64,000 nt of DNA. It comes from Isoetes taiwanensis (Eukaryota; Streptophyta; Lycopodiopsida; Isoetales; Isoetaceae). Position numbers and translations under genes: made by a program. The notes under the pieces are model-generated. The model saw only the letters and a list, made by a program, of their open reading frames with translations. It did no database searches and was not told the DNA's origin. Every line of letters begins with the position of its first letter. The stretch's first letter is position 1. The stretch lies in the NCBI GenBank assembly GCA_021234155.1, contig JAJEKV010000025.1, positions 4,889,823-4,953,822 on the forward strand. The letters run 5' to 3'. Below, piece after piece: positions 45,360-55,963 of the stretch.

Positions 45360-46460
45360 CTGGAAGACTTCATGGGGTCCATTGCTTATCTGCTACACTC
45401 TTTTGACGATTTGCGTCGCAGCCTAGCAAGTAACCAATACTTCCTCGACCAAAGCTTGCATCTCCAGGAGGAGTTGTTGAGAAACCTCCACTTTCGACGG
45501 GGGTTGTGCCATGTGTCAGGGTAAGGCATTGATAACCATAATTTATCATGAAAGGAGACATGCGGAAGACTCTGTTTCATCTTTATTATAGGCAAACTCT
45601 ACTAGATAAATATAGTCACCCATTGGGATTGCTTACTCCACACATAACCCGTAGCATATCCTCTATGATAACATTGGTGCGGTACTCGCTTGACCATCCG
45701 GCCGAGGATGATAAGTCGTACTCATAGCAAGCTTGGTTTGTATGGTGGTGAAGAAATCTTTCCAAAATGCACTTACAAATTTGGGATCTCTCACGATACA
45801 ATGACCCATGGCATTCCGTGCAACTCGAAGATCTCTTTTTGCAAAGCGAGGCAAGATCAAAGGCGGTGTCCGTGGGTACGACATGGCAAGAAATGAGCCA
45901 TTTTTGACAATTTGTGCCACCACGACCATTAACGCATCATATCCACGGAGAGTAATGTGGAAGGCCCACTATAAAATCCATGGTTATCACTTCCCACTTA
46001 GCGTTGGGCACATCCAAAAGGTTGCAATTCTCCGAGTCCTTAATTGTTCTGCCTTGGTCTGTGACATACTTGACAACGCCAATGTACACGGCAATGTCCT
46101 TCTTCATCGAAGGCCAAAATAACCTGGAGCGGATTTTAAAGTAGGTCTTCATAAACCGCATGTCCAAATATAGGGCTGTTGTGCGTGTCATGGAGGATTA
46201 ACTTTAATGACCGGAAGTATGAGGTACACACAACTTGTCCTTGTGATACAACAAATTGCCCTCTTTCTTATATGACCTAAAAAGCCACGTTCTTTATCTG
46301 TATGTGCCTCCTTATTTAGACTACTCCAAATTTCATAGAACTCGGGATCGGTGGCTAAAGTTTGTTCTATCTGCTTACCAAACTCACTTGTGAGTGTCGA
46401 AATCGCATTACAATGGGTTCGGGTTACCAAGGGATGGCGTGATAATGCATCCGCAACCAC
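45360..46460 (-). pseudogene. Integrase and end of RNase H, frameshifted
   Basis: The chain of minus-strand frames reads as follows. VADALSRHPLV at about 46,430-46,460 ends the RNase H/connection region. An HHCC-type zinc finger comes next, whose RCQVCHRPRQN (about 46,045-46,080) is in a different frame from its neighbours. WEVITMDFIVGLP (about 45,960-46,000) holds the first catalytic Asp. A second-Asp block is read as IVRDPKF (about 45,780), then TTYHPRPDGQ (about 45,700). At least three frame changes break it. The canonical readings survive when frames are switched, which favours a few single-base indels (real or from sequencing) over long decay. Confidence 0.75.
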
Positions 46461-46597
46461 ATTGTGCTTTCCGGCTTATACATGATCTCAAAATCATATT
46501 CTTCAAGAAATTCCATCCATCTCCTCGACGGAGGTTGAGATTGGGTTGGATGGTCAAATATCGGAGACTTTGATGATCTCAGGTCCAATCGAACCTT

Positions 46598-47794
46598 CTA
46601 CCAAGGAGGTAGTGTCTCCATATTCACAAAGCCTTGAACAACAGCTAGCAATTCCTGGTCATGGGTAGGATATCGCCGTTTCGCCTCATTCATCTTCTTT
46701 GAATCATAAGCAATAACCCTCCCCTCCTGCATTAGAACCCCACCAGTGGCAATTTTGCTGGCATCTGTGGCCACTAGTTTATCCTTATCAGGATCGGGCA
46801 ACGTGAGAACGGGTGCCGAGGTTAAGGCATCTTTAAGCTGCTGGAAACTTCCCTGAACCTTAGTCTTCCAGTGCTCCATCCAATCCTTCACCTTCTCATG
46901 CTTGGTAAGATTTGTAAGAGGGGCTGCAATCCTTGCAAAATCCTTTACAAATTTTCGGTATCCTGCTAATCCCAAGAAATGGGACTTGGAGACATTTCCT
47001 GGAATAGGCCATTCCCTTACAGCCTCTATCTTTGCAGGATCTGTAGCAATTCCCTCTGCTGAAATAATATGACCCAAGTAATCAACCTTTGGAGTGGCAA
47101 ACTTGCACTTAGAGAACTTGGCAAAAAGCTGATGACGTCTTAACTTTTGTAGAGCCAATTTAAGATGTTTCTCATGCTCCTGTAGGGTCTTACTGTAGAT
47201 GAGAATATCGTCAAAGAAAATAACAACAAAGTCATCCAAGTATTGTCGGAAAACATCATTCATCAACCGCATAAACGTTGCGGGGGCATTAGTTAATCCG
47301 AAAGGCATAACGGTAAACTCATAATGCCCATATCTAGTGCGAAAAGCAGATTTATGGATGTCTTCCTCTTTAATTCTTATCTGATGGTATCCTGAGCGAA
47401 GATCAATCTTTGAGAAATACTTGGCCCCTTGCAACTGATCCATCAGATCATCTGCCCTTGGCAAAGCATAGCGATTTTTGATAGTATGCTTGTTGAGTTG
47501 CCGATAATCAATACACATTCTCAAGGAGCCGTCCTTTTTCTTCACAAAAAGAATAGGGAAAGCCAAAGGGCAAACGCTAGGTCGAATAAAACCTAGGTTT
47601 AGCAGCTCTTGAAGTTGTTTCTTAAGCTCTGCCAGCTCTGGAAGACTCATACGGTACGGGGCCTTGCTGGTGGGTTTAGTACCTGGCTCTAAAGCTATCT
47701 CACATTCTACCCCTCTAAAAGGAGGAAGCTTCTGGATCTCGTCTGGGAAAAGATCGCTAAATTCATGGAGAATACTGGCAATCCCCCGTGGCAA
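46598..47794 (-). CDS. Reverse transcriptase-RNase H of the chromovirus
   Basis: An open frame of 398 codons. Residues 40-130 contain the N-terminal RT blocks ([48 protein letters not shown]). [20 protein letters not shown] precedes the catalytic FFDD at residues 193-196 (47207-47218). [11 protein letters not shown] and [21 protein letters not shown] follow. RNase H begins with [13 protein letters not shown] (about residue 345), carrying the first catalytic Asp. The frame ends at [11 protein letters not shown], where the usual reading continues in another frame toward VADALSRHP at 46,460. The first Met is not a natural start: coding continues upstream in the next frame ([12 protein letters not shown]...), joining the protease ORF. 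The enzyme copies element RNA into DNA inside virus-like particles. Confidence 0.9.
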   Translation of the reverse strand: MPRGIASILHEFSDLFPDEIQKLPPFRGVECEIALEPGTKPTSKAPYRMSLPELAELKKQLQELLNLGFIRPSVCPLAFPILFVKKKDGSLRMCIDYRQLNKHTIKNRYALPRADDLMDQLQGAKYFSKIDLRSGYHQIRIKEEDIHKSAFRTRYGHYEFTVMPFGLTNAPATFMRLMNDVFRQYLDDFVVIFFDDILIYSKTLQEHEKHLKLALQKLRRHQLFAKFSKCKFATPKVDYLGHIISAEGIATDPAKIEAVREWPIPGNVSKSHFLGLAGYRKFVKDFARIAAPLTNLTKHEKVKDWMEHWKTKVQGSFQQLKDALTSAPVLTLPDPDKDKLVATDASKIATGGVLMQEGRVIAYDSKKMNEAKRRYPTHDQELLAVVQGFVNMETLPPW

Positions 47795-47802
47795 GGTGTT
47801 GA

Positions 47803-49023
47803 TTACTTGGTTTTGCTTAGCATCTGACTCAATGGAAGCAAGTCTAATAACGCAGAGGAGCTTTTGCTATGTATAGCTTTATCTAACTGTCGAATGGACA
47901 TAGACTGCATGATAGGGTTGAATGGTTCACCTTTTATAGTTACGCGGGCTCCATTAGCTGCGTTGAAGGTAACTTCTCTCTTCTCGCAGTCTATGTTGGC
48001 TTTTGCAGATGCCAAGAATTCCATTCCAACAATGAGGTCGTATTTGCCAATATCCATTAACTCGGCACCCATAGCAACTGGTGCGCCTGGCAACTGCATC
48101 TTAAGGTTGATGCGACGACCATGAGTATGTCTAACCTTACCACTGGCTAAAGTGACAGGCCTCGGTCGTGACCTTAGGGTTTCCAGTTGTAGGACCTGGG
48201 CCATTCTAGGAGAAGCAAAATTATGTGTACTCCCCGTATCCATAAGAATTACAAAAGGCTTACTGTCTACTTGGCCTATGGTGGAAATGACAGCAGGCTG
48301 ACTTTCAGCATTGCCAGTTTCTATAGCTGCAAGGATATGAGACGCACCGTGAATGTACTCGGGAGCGTCCTCGTCAGCAGGTAATGTTGACTCAATATCG
48401 TCCCAGTCAAGGTCGGCCATGGCCAGCTGGGCAGTCTGGGTAACATATGGGCAATTCTGCATGAAGTGTCCAGGCCTCATACACCTGTAACATGCCTTAT
48501 CCCGGCGCAGCTGTTCTCTGGCCTCTTTAGGAATGGACTGTAAGAGGTTTCGAACTTCCTTACCAGCATTGTTACCTTGCGATCGGCGTGCTAAAAGCGA
48601 CTTTCTTCTCCCGCGGCCAAGTAGAGTTCTCTGCGAGAGGGCCCGGACTTGGAGAGCGGGTTTGTAAGGTGTGGACGGCCGTGGGCTGCTTGAGTAAGGA
48701 GTAGGGCCTTGCGGATCACGATTCCTTGGTATGTCCTCCTCGAGGCTCAATGCTTTAGCCTCGGCTTCTGCAACTGATTTCGGGTCGATGGCCTTAACCA
48801 TCCGTTTGATCGATGGTGCCAAACCCTCAATATAGCCCTCCACTGCCCTTTTCTCATTCATACCAGGTACATACAGGTCTCGGCGCATAAACTCATCCGT
48901 GTGTAAGCCTTGCGGACATACTCTTCTGCTCCAACCCGTAGAAAGTGCGGATCTGTTGGCATTTGTGCACTTGGGGGCACATAATGCGATTTGAAGGCCT
49001 TGGCAAACTTTCTGAAGTTGCAT
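47803..49023 (-). CDS. Gag C-terminus and aspartic protease of the chromovirus
   Basis: An open frame of 406 codons. The nucleocapsid zinc knuckle [14 protein letters not shown] (about residues 171-184) has the C-x2-C-x4-H-x4-C pattern and binds element RNA. A retroviral-type aspartic protease follows with DTGSTHNF at about residue 261 (codons near 48,220-48,241). It ends with a stop at 47803, nine bases before the Met of the RT frame. The frames differ, and the end (LSQMLSKTK) is likely an artefact of one indel or a programmed shift. Upstream gag sequence ([20 protein letters not shown]) is the capsid C-terminal part. The first Met lies inside gag, so the true start is further up, near 49.5 kb. 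Confidence 0.85.
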   Translation of the reverse strand: MQLQKVCQGLQIALCAPKCTNANRSALSTGWSRRVCPQGLHTDEFMRRDLYVPGMNEKRAVEGYIEGLAPSIKRMVKAIDPKSVAEAEAKALSLEEDIPRNRDPQGPTPYSSSPRPSTPYKPALQVRALSQRTLLGRGRRKSLLARRSQGNNAGKEVRNLLQSIPKEAREQLRRDKACYRCMRPGHFMQNCPYVTQTAQLAMADLDWDDIESTLPADEDAPEYIHGASHILAAIETGNAESQPAVISTIGQVDSKPFVILMDTGSTHNFASPRMAQVLQLETLRSRPRPVTLASGKVRHTHGRRINLKMQLPGAPVAMGAELMDIGKYDLIVGMEFLASAKANIDCEKREVTFNAANGARVTIKGEPFNPIMQSMSIRQLDKAIHSKSSSALLDLLPLSQMLSKTK

Positions 49024-49515
49024 CTACTCTGTCCGGATGTTTGGCTCGGCATAGCCCTTCCACCAAATCACGGCAGCTCGGTAAGGTTTGTGGTGGCAAC
49101 CTTTCACGTATCCTTCTCTGTCATACCATAGGACTGCCGAACTCCTTCATTTCGTCCAGCCAAATTCGACATTCAAGCCCGCCTCTAGATTTCCCATCAA
49201 ACTGGGCCAATTTCCTATTCTTCCATATACTAGTTGTTAAGGGTCAGATCAACTCTTTGCGGTACTCCTTATCCCCGGGCGCAGGATGCTCTCGATGATC
49301 TGAGGCACTTCGGAAGACACGTATGGGCCGATGGTGAAGAGGTAGCACTATCCCTTGAGGAACTTCTATGGCGTTTGGATCGGTTTCTTCCTTCGTCTTG
49401 GTCGTGGCTTGGTTCAGGTGCAAGTGGTCTGCCGGGGTGGTGGGCTTGGCTGAACGGAGGTAACTCCCGTCCATCCTCCCGCGTGTTCGCGGAGGGGTTG
49501 GCATTCAACACATAA
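49024..49515 (-). pseudogene. N-terminal gag of the chromovirus, frame-broken
   Basis: On the minus strand, MLNANPSANTREDGRELPPF starts at 49511 and continues through a Pro/His/Asp-rich region. Shifted frames then carry ASDHREHPAPGDKEYRKELI into the capsid sequence at 49.0 kb. Low-complexity, proline-rich N-termini are usual in plant gypsy gag. Two or three frame changes are needed to join it to the ORF ending at 47803. Confidence 0.55.
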
Positions 49516-50401
49516 GTTTGTAACTTCGACTAATTGCCTCTTCATCAACATAAGTTCTTGCTCGGTGTTAGTCGATTTGGCGTCAAGGTGTCGCCGCTGG
49601 GTAATGCATGCACCATCTATATTGGGTATAAGAAGGTATAAGCAGAATTATAGTGACATCAAGTCTCCCAAAGAAATTCATTTGGGATAGTATAGAGAGA
49701 AAAAGAATACAAAAACATTCTTATAGTCCGCGATTTCAAAATTTGGACTATTTCACATAATTAAGTCCATAAAATTTTTACAACGAAAAGAAGATAGTCG
49801 CCTAGTCATGCGAAAACTCCCCCGGATCCTTCGTGCCGGTTGGAGGTCCTTGGGCATGATGGTGACCCTCTTTGGCGCAGGTGCGGTGCAAAGGTTGGCG
49901 CCGCTCAAGATTTCGATGAGGTAAGCCTCGGCAGCCTCCTAAAGTCTTTGAGGATTGCAAAAGCTTGGAACCTCGTGCCTGTTTTAAAATCCTGGGCAAT
50001 TTTCCGCACAAACCGCTGGAAAGGGAGCCGACGAATCAATGGCTCGCTTGACTCCGATAGTTACGTGATCTCCCCGGCGTGCTACCGCGTTAACCGGGCT
50101 TTATTCCTAGGGGATACTAGCTTTATATGGTTAATTGGTTATCCGGTTGACTATAGCGAGAGAAAGGTCGTCTCCCCATGGCTATGGCAAGGTCGCTTAC
50201 TCCGGCTCGGCTATGGCGAAAGAGCTTTGCTTCGACGGCTATGGCGAAAGAGCTTGCTCCGACGGTTATGGCGAAAGAGCTTGCTCCGGCAGAGTTGTTG
50301 CCTCCACAATGTGGGTTTACCAAAGGCATGCCTCTAATTTAGATATGGAATAGATGCACTATAAATACTAGAAAAAGCATTATTTTACTTCAAGAAAGAA
50401 G

Positions 50402-50475
50402 TTGGCTTATTGGTAAAGGTGTTGGCTTGGGTGCAGAAGGTCACGGGTTCAATCCCATGATGTACCCTTTTTCTT
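50402..50475 (+). repeat. tRNA-derived SINE-like head 1
   Basis: TTGGCTTATTGGTAAAGG (50402) resembles an RNA polymerase III A box and GGTTCAATCCC (50446-50456) is a good B box, 44 bp apart. A T-rich run that could terminate pol III transcription follows at about 50,466. It does not fold as a complete tRNA, so a tRNA-derived SINE head is likelier than a gene. Confidence 0.45.
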
Positions 50476-50566
50476 AAATTTTTCTTAAAAGAACTGCTAA
50501 CTGGACAAAACAGAATATTAGATATGTATAACAAAGTAATAGAACATATATATATTGTATAAAGAT

Positions 50567-50650
50567 AGTTGGCAAGATGGAAAGAGTGTTGGGTTGGAAG
50601 TGGGAGGTCATGGGTTCAAAACGCGGGCAAAAAAGGAAAAACTTATTTTA
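50567..50650 (+). repeat. tRNA-derived SINE-like head 2
   Basis: GTTGGCAAGATGGAAAGAG (A-box-like) and GGTTCAAAACG (B-box-like, 50613-50623) have the same spacing and order as head 1, and share TGTTGG and GGTCA.GGGTTCAA with it. The copies are about 167 bp apart. Confidence 0.45.
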
Positions 50651-51076
50651 AAAAAAAAAAAAGGGCGCGCGTATTTTATACGGCGGACTATCTGGTATTT
50701 GGCGTGTTTTATCGCGCTTTTATTTTCAAAAGAAACACCCTCGGATACCTCGGCGCCCCTTTTTGTTTTTTCGGCTGTTGTCCGTTTTTGCCTCGGGAGG
50801 CGTGCCCCTAGGGTACTTGAGAGGTGCCCGATCCATTGGAGCCGTTTTTCATCCTTCATCAGAGCTACCCACAAAAAGTTATGGCTCCTCAAAACTTGGG
50901 TCCTCCAGCCGGCCTAGACTTCCTTAGAATTTACAGTCTGTTACCTTTTAACCTAGCACTAAATCAAACATGAAAGACTTAAACAATCACTCTTGCTTAA
51001 TTCTCTCTCTAACTACCGAACTAGCGAAGTTAGGGTTTGGTCGCTGCTATGATTTCGAAAATAACCCGAAATCACG

Positions 51077-51088
51077 GCTCGATACCAT
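51077..51088 (-). other. Primer binding site (tRNA-iMet) of the chromovirus
   Basis: TGGTATCGAGCC on the minus strand, equal to the canonical TGGTATCAGAGCC with one A missing. It overlaps the last bases of the 5' LTR as drawn. Confidence 0.75.
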
Positions 51089-52699
51089 GGCGGCTCCCCT
51101 GAACATATACGACCCTGACGGGGCATACATATGGGGGACTTTCCCTCCCATGGCGACCAACTTCGCCAGAGGCGGGAACCCTCCGTCTATTTCGGGCCAT
51201 CTATAATATGATGCGAAAGAAGGACACGAAGGGGTCATTCGCCCACGCCTTCAATGGGGCTCCTACGTCGCGGCGTGAATACAAGGGTTAGCACCAAAGC
51301 ATAAATCACATATAAATAACCACCACCCAAGGGTGGCGCATCCATCAAATGCCAACGGCAAAGAATATGCATCTAAACCTAAGAAAACACCCCAAACCCA
51401 TGGTTCTACCCCGGCTCCGGACTCCGGTGAGGATCGACCGACGCTAGGTCTCAAGAGATCAGCGGGACCGAATCTTGACATGGCGTTGGCTGGCATAGAA
51501 CATTGGCTAGGGTTGTCCACTCCATCCCCCCCTCCTGCACACTGCGGATGGGTCAATTCCACGCTATGGCGCCGCTATAGCCTTCCTGAGACAGCAGGGG
51601 CTCCGAGGCATCACCCTCACGAGCCTACTCCGGGGTTCATGAAGTCCCGGTCCGATGAGGGGCAGGTCGAGCGTCCCTTCCCGTAATCACGGTGGCTCCA
51701 TGGGCGAAGCTAGAGAATACGTGCGCGCCGCGGCGACCCCGCATCCGTTCCCGACTTACTTCCCAGCCTAAATCTACTCAAAGTGCAAGGTGCCGCGATA
51801 ATGGTCACACCTTCCCACCCGTGGAGGTCGGGACCCATACCCGGCCCTCACGTGACCGGGCTATCGTCTAGCTCGCTATAGGAGTCCTGTGAGCCTTTTA
51901 TGTTCGTGGCAAGACCCCACCTCCACTTCACCACATGTTCCTTTGTGCGGTGCTAAAGCGGTACCATAGCATCTATGACCCGGGGCTCTTGTGCACTGAG
52001 CCGCATTTAACGGGATATCTGACAGGCTCTATCTAGGAGCATACTACAATAAATAGCCTCGAGGGTCTCTACCCCCTTAATTCCCCATTTCCGAGAGTAA
52101 CACTAGGCTAACAACCACCAATCCATCCATTACAAACAAAACCAGAATCGAAATATATAGAGAACCTACCTTTACAATCAAGGGTTAGTTCCTACGAGGT
52201 AAACCGCGAGAGAATAGACCAACAACCCAAAACAAAGCCCGCTATCCTAGAATTCACAACTACACTAGCCACCCACTTTATTTCGACTCGACACTTGTCA
52301 TTGGGGATCTCCATCCGCTTGGTCTTGGTGTTTAGCTTGTGTGAGATTCGTGGTGGCCTTCGCTCACAGTCACAAGGGGGTGGCGCCCCACTTGCTCCAA
52401 GGTGAGTTGTGGGCGATATGGGGTGGTGATCCACCCTATTGACCCCAATTAGCATTATCATGCTAACCAATCGAGGGTGGCCAATGTATGCCTTCCCAAA
52501 CCATAATTAGATTAATTATGGTTTTTTAATATTAGTTCCTTAATTATAGGTTATTATTGTCAATAATTAAATTAGCATAGCTAATTTAATCCCTTTTTAA
52601 GTGAACCACCTAGGTTCCCATACCCCATGTGGCGTATGTATCCCTGGTGACGTGTCAACATATTTATACTTATACCGTATAAATACTTGGAACGTCACA
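51086..52699 (-). repeat. 5' LTR of the chromovirus
   Basis: On plus it runs from CATGGCGGCTC to GGAACGTCACA. It preserves the uninterrupted Helitron target at 52546/52547. It aligns with 40004-41448 plus 44111-44263. Its promoter would face left, but I could not pick out a TATA box with confidence. Confidence 0.88.
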
Positions 52700-53735
52700 G
52701 GGAGGATTTGGTATAATTATGGAGAATATTGTACGTCAACCGCCTTTATTAATGATAGGCAACTCCATGTAAAATTCAAAATGTACATTACAAACACTTT
52801 AACCCAGTTCAAATTTTTACATCAATATACAAAAAAATTCAATCACCCTTTCATGCTTCTACCCCTATCTTACCTTGCTTTTGATCCAAACAAATCATGT
52901 TGGTTTGTAAATGGTTTTAACTCATTCATACCAAATGTTGTACCAAATGTCATTCCATTCTGCAATATGCCACAAAATTAAAAGTCCGGAACAAATATAA
53001 TAGTGATATATGATACAACTTTAAGAAAACACCGAATTTCACAACAGGAGATTAAATCAAAGTAAATTTTAAATTAACTGTTTGATAGTTGTCTTCATTT
53101 AAGGTACAATTTTAGAATTGGTTCGCACCACTCTGGTAACACTTGGAATCAAACTCCACACACACCAGTTATGTTAACATCTCTAACATAATGAAATTTG
53201 TTAAACTCATTCCACTATGTTAACATTTCTAACATAACAGTTTCCATTAAATGGGCATTCACACCAAATTCGTCATGTTAACAACTAATATAATGATTCT
53301 AGTTAAACTAAAATCACATATAACTATAAATATTCGGTTCAAATTAATTTCACACATGATGTTAAATATTTATTGAGTTACATTTTGAAACGGATACATT
53401 TTAAAACAAATACATGTGAAACAATGGTATTTAAATCCTAAATTATATTTGTTGTCATTCATATCTATGTACCATAAGTGCCCGGCCCATTCGAATACTC
53501 TACGATTTTTTGTATTTGCTAATTTCTTTCTGGCAGTTTGTTGATGAAGTAATATGAACTTGGTCCAAGTGCATCCTCATGTCACACATTCAGAGAGAGT
53601 CATGGTTTGTAAGCCCCTAAATCGCTAGAAACTATCACAACTATCACAGGAAGTATGCCTTCATAGTATGCCTTCATGTTGTGCAAACGACCTCAGGCCC
53701 TTCAGAACAATAGTTCAGGCAGTGTAAATACAAGG
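52700..53735. other. Unassigned; TGTTAACAT...CTAACATAA repeats
   Basis: AT-rich. TATGTTAACAT followed by TCTAACATAA recurs around 53,170, 53,217 and 53,270 together with CATTCACACCAAA-like words. A 126-codon plus frame (52601-52981) starts inside the LTR and has no recognisable motif. Confidence 0.4.
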
Positions 53736-54325
53736 CAGGGATAGGCTCAATACGTTGTACGTTTTATACGAAATACGTATGAATTGTATGATACGGCACA
53801 TATTTGCCGTATAAAACGTAAAAAATACGGCAAAAAAAAATTCCGGCGTCGGAAGATTTTGGCGACGCTGAAACCTTCCTAATTACAGACGCTGAAAGTT
53901 TTTTCAGACTGCTGAAATAGTAAAAAGCGTCTGAATTTTTTTTTTTTTTTTCGGGGGTTGGCGTGACGAAACCTTCTATTTTTTTGGATGTGAAAAAAAG
54001 ACGCTGAATAGGTTTCAGACGACAAAATTTGAATTTCAATTTTTTTTTTTTTCGAATTTGAACAATCGTATAAACAACAGACTGTGAGAACTTTTTTTTT
54101 CGTGACGCCAAACGAAAGGTTTCAGACGCCGAACGCCGAAAAAGATTTTCACAGACGCTGGTTTTATCGGTTTTCTTGGTGCCGAAAAGTTTCAGACGCT
54201 TTCATCGGCTTTCAAGTCGCTGAAAATTTTTTTTCCGGAGGTTTTATACGTTAAATACGTATTTTTTTGACTTTTATACGTCGAGGGATTTTTGATTTTA
54301 TGCGTGTATAGGAACCTATCCCCCG
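53736..54325 (-). mobile_element. hAT-like MITE, copy 2, with 8-bp target duplication
   Basis: The element starts CAGGGATAGGCTC and ends GGAACCTATCCCCCG on plus, imperfect inverted repeats of the CAGGG type. It is flanked by ATACAAGG at 53728-53735 and 54326-54333, an exact 8-bp duplication. 8-bp duplications and CAGGG-like ends indicate the hAT superfamily. No transposase is present. The interior carries several GACGCTGAAA / TTTCAGACG words and T runs, and matches the copy at 11967-12463 in opposite orientation. Confidence 0.8.
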
Positions 54326-54333
54326 ATACAAGG

Positions 54334-55475
54334 AAAGTATCAGGTCTTAGCCATCGATTTTAGAGAGCTTCTTGTTCTCTTCTGAAACACGAAGGTCATG
54401 CACGTTGCATCCTTTGCAATCCATTTGCTCGATGCCTTGTTGCCATAGCCAATTTTAACCATAATAATTTGAAGGAATTTTATACATGAAACAATATCTA
54501 TTGCATACAAAGCATGAGACAATTTGCATCTAAATATTTGTGTAACAAGTGAAATTGTTATTACATCATCGTGGTGCTAGCACAGCCACTGTTTGCTACT
54601 GCATAGGAAATTGAGAACTACATGAGAATATTAAAACTACAGCGTTCTCTATAGTCTCTGGTGCCTTGCAATCATAATTCTTTCAACATCTAATCAATGT
54701 CGAGGGCATCGAGAGCTGTCGGATGGGCATATTTGCCCTTTATTCCTTGATCTGGATCGTACGCAGCGATCCTCGTTTATGGGGTATGCATGTACAAGTT
54801 TTGGTATACGGTATATTAAAGTTTGTTAAATACTATAAGGTTTCAGCGAATGTACTTAATGGTGTTAATTTTGTACATGTATTGTATGTTTTTAGGGGCT
54901 CTCGCTGCCCTACGTAACCCCCCGTGTGAATATGCACCCAAACCAAAGGGGGTTTTAGGGGGATTTAAATTTAAAACCATTGAATGTAATGGTTTATGTT
55001 AATTAATATTCATGGTAGTTAATTGTTGGAAAAAAAAATTTGGGCCCTTCGGGCCCTAACGAATAGAACACGAACTTAAATTAGCAAATAAACACATATT
55101 GCATGAAATTTGTTTGAATATGTTGTTGAACCAATAGTTGTTTTTCATTCAATAAATATTAGCAAGGTTTGTTATTAGCGGGAAAAACATATGAGATTCC
55201 GAGAGAATGACATGTTCCATTGAAGCGTTGATTTCACCAAGTCACAAATAATGTAGATTGTATTAAATTACACATGAATAAGCAAGCTTGTTATGCCTTC
55301 AATAACATGCATTTGGTGTTGTAGAAACTTTGAAGGCCTTTCTCGCTCTAGGGAATGAAGCACCTTTGCATGTTAATATTTAGCAAATACGTGCAAACTT
55401 TTTCCTCGACTTTGTTTCCAATACTCCTTCACATACTTTGGTTTGTGCACGATGAGATAGAGATGTCGTGGACTT
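54334..55475. other. Unassigned, with a short GC-rich hairpin
   Basis: No gene was recognised. GGGCCCTTCGGGCCC at 55041-55055 is a perfect 6-bp stem with a 3-base loop. Its surroundings lack a CTRR end at a Helitron-like distance. Other frames are short. Confidence 0.45.
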
Positions 55476-55480
55476 GATTC

Positions 55481-55758
55481 TCGCTAAGGTTATAAACTAG
55501 ATAAACCCGTGAGAATCAGTAAACAACCAGAATGAACAAGGCGCATGTAGACGGATAGAAGCTTGTTCATTCATCCGGCCCGTCTTCTCTTTATAGAAGC
55601 AAGAGAATCTCCAATGAATACAAAGAAGTTGAGTCCATTTATGGCTCGAAAAACTAAACATAGAAATAGAACAAGAACAATAAATAAGAAGTGGTTGAAC
55701 AGTGGAACTGGAGATTCCCCGGGCGAAAGTGGGATTCTCAGGACTTGATTATCCAACA
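55481..55758 (-). repeat. 3' LTR of the copia element
   Basis: Ends GATTATCCAACA on plus. It shares long identical blocks with 59931-60198, including GAAGCTTGTTCATTCATCC and AAACATAGAAATAGAACAAG. The outer terminus (TCGCTAAGG) is eroded relative to the expected TG. Confidence 0.85.
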
Positions 55759-55963
55759 CCCCCTCAAGTCACAGAGTTGGTGGAAGTAATCCCATGGCTA
55801 GCGTAACCGCTCAAACTTGGGTTTAGCTAATGCCTTGGTCAGAATATCGGCCTAACATGCCTGAAGTAGGACAATGCTTCAACCGTAAAATACCTTGACC
55901 GACAAGATCCCAACAACATGATATTTGATGTCGATGTGCTTCATTCTTTGATGCATAACCGGA

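Larger units (their letters stand above)
49516..51076 (-). other. 5' leader of the chromovirus, with inserted repeats
   Basis: 1.56 kb between primer site and gag. It contains CTATGGCGAAAGAGCTTGCT in tandem (50,208-50,287) and two tRNA-like boxes described separately. No continuous gag frame was found here. Confidence 0.5.
40004..52699 (-). mobile_element. Ty3/gypsy chromovirus, 12.7 kb, with Helitron in one LTR
   Basis: The minus-strand element has LTRs of about 1.6 kb (51086-52699 and 40004-41448 plus 44111-44263). An initiator-Met primer site (51077-51088) lies inside the 5' LTR and a polypurine tract (44264-44276) beside the 3' LTR. Gene order in the transcription direction is gag, protease, RT, RNase H, integrase, chromodomain, which is the Ty3/gypsy order with the chromovirus hallmark. 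Gag-protease and RT-RNase H are long open frames; the integrase is broken by frameshifts. The flanks are TCGAG and GGGAG, so no exact target duplication can be claimed. The left LTR is disrupted by a 2,662-bp Helitron. Confidence 0.9.

Noticed and set aside
49840-50337. 165-codon plus-strand ORF
   Set aside because: Lies antisense in the chromovirus leader; its repeated LLRRLWRKS comes from a short tandem DNA repeat, not a protein domain.
50402-50650. Functional tRNA genes
   Set aside because: A and B boxes are present, but no acceptor stem or anticodon arm can be paired convincingly.
55041-55055. Second Helitron 3' end (GGGCCCTTCGGGCCC hairpin)
   Set aside because: No CTRR followed by T at the usual distance, and no TC start could be paired with it.
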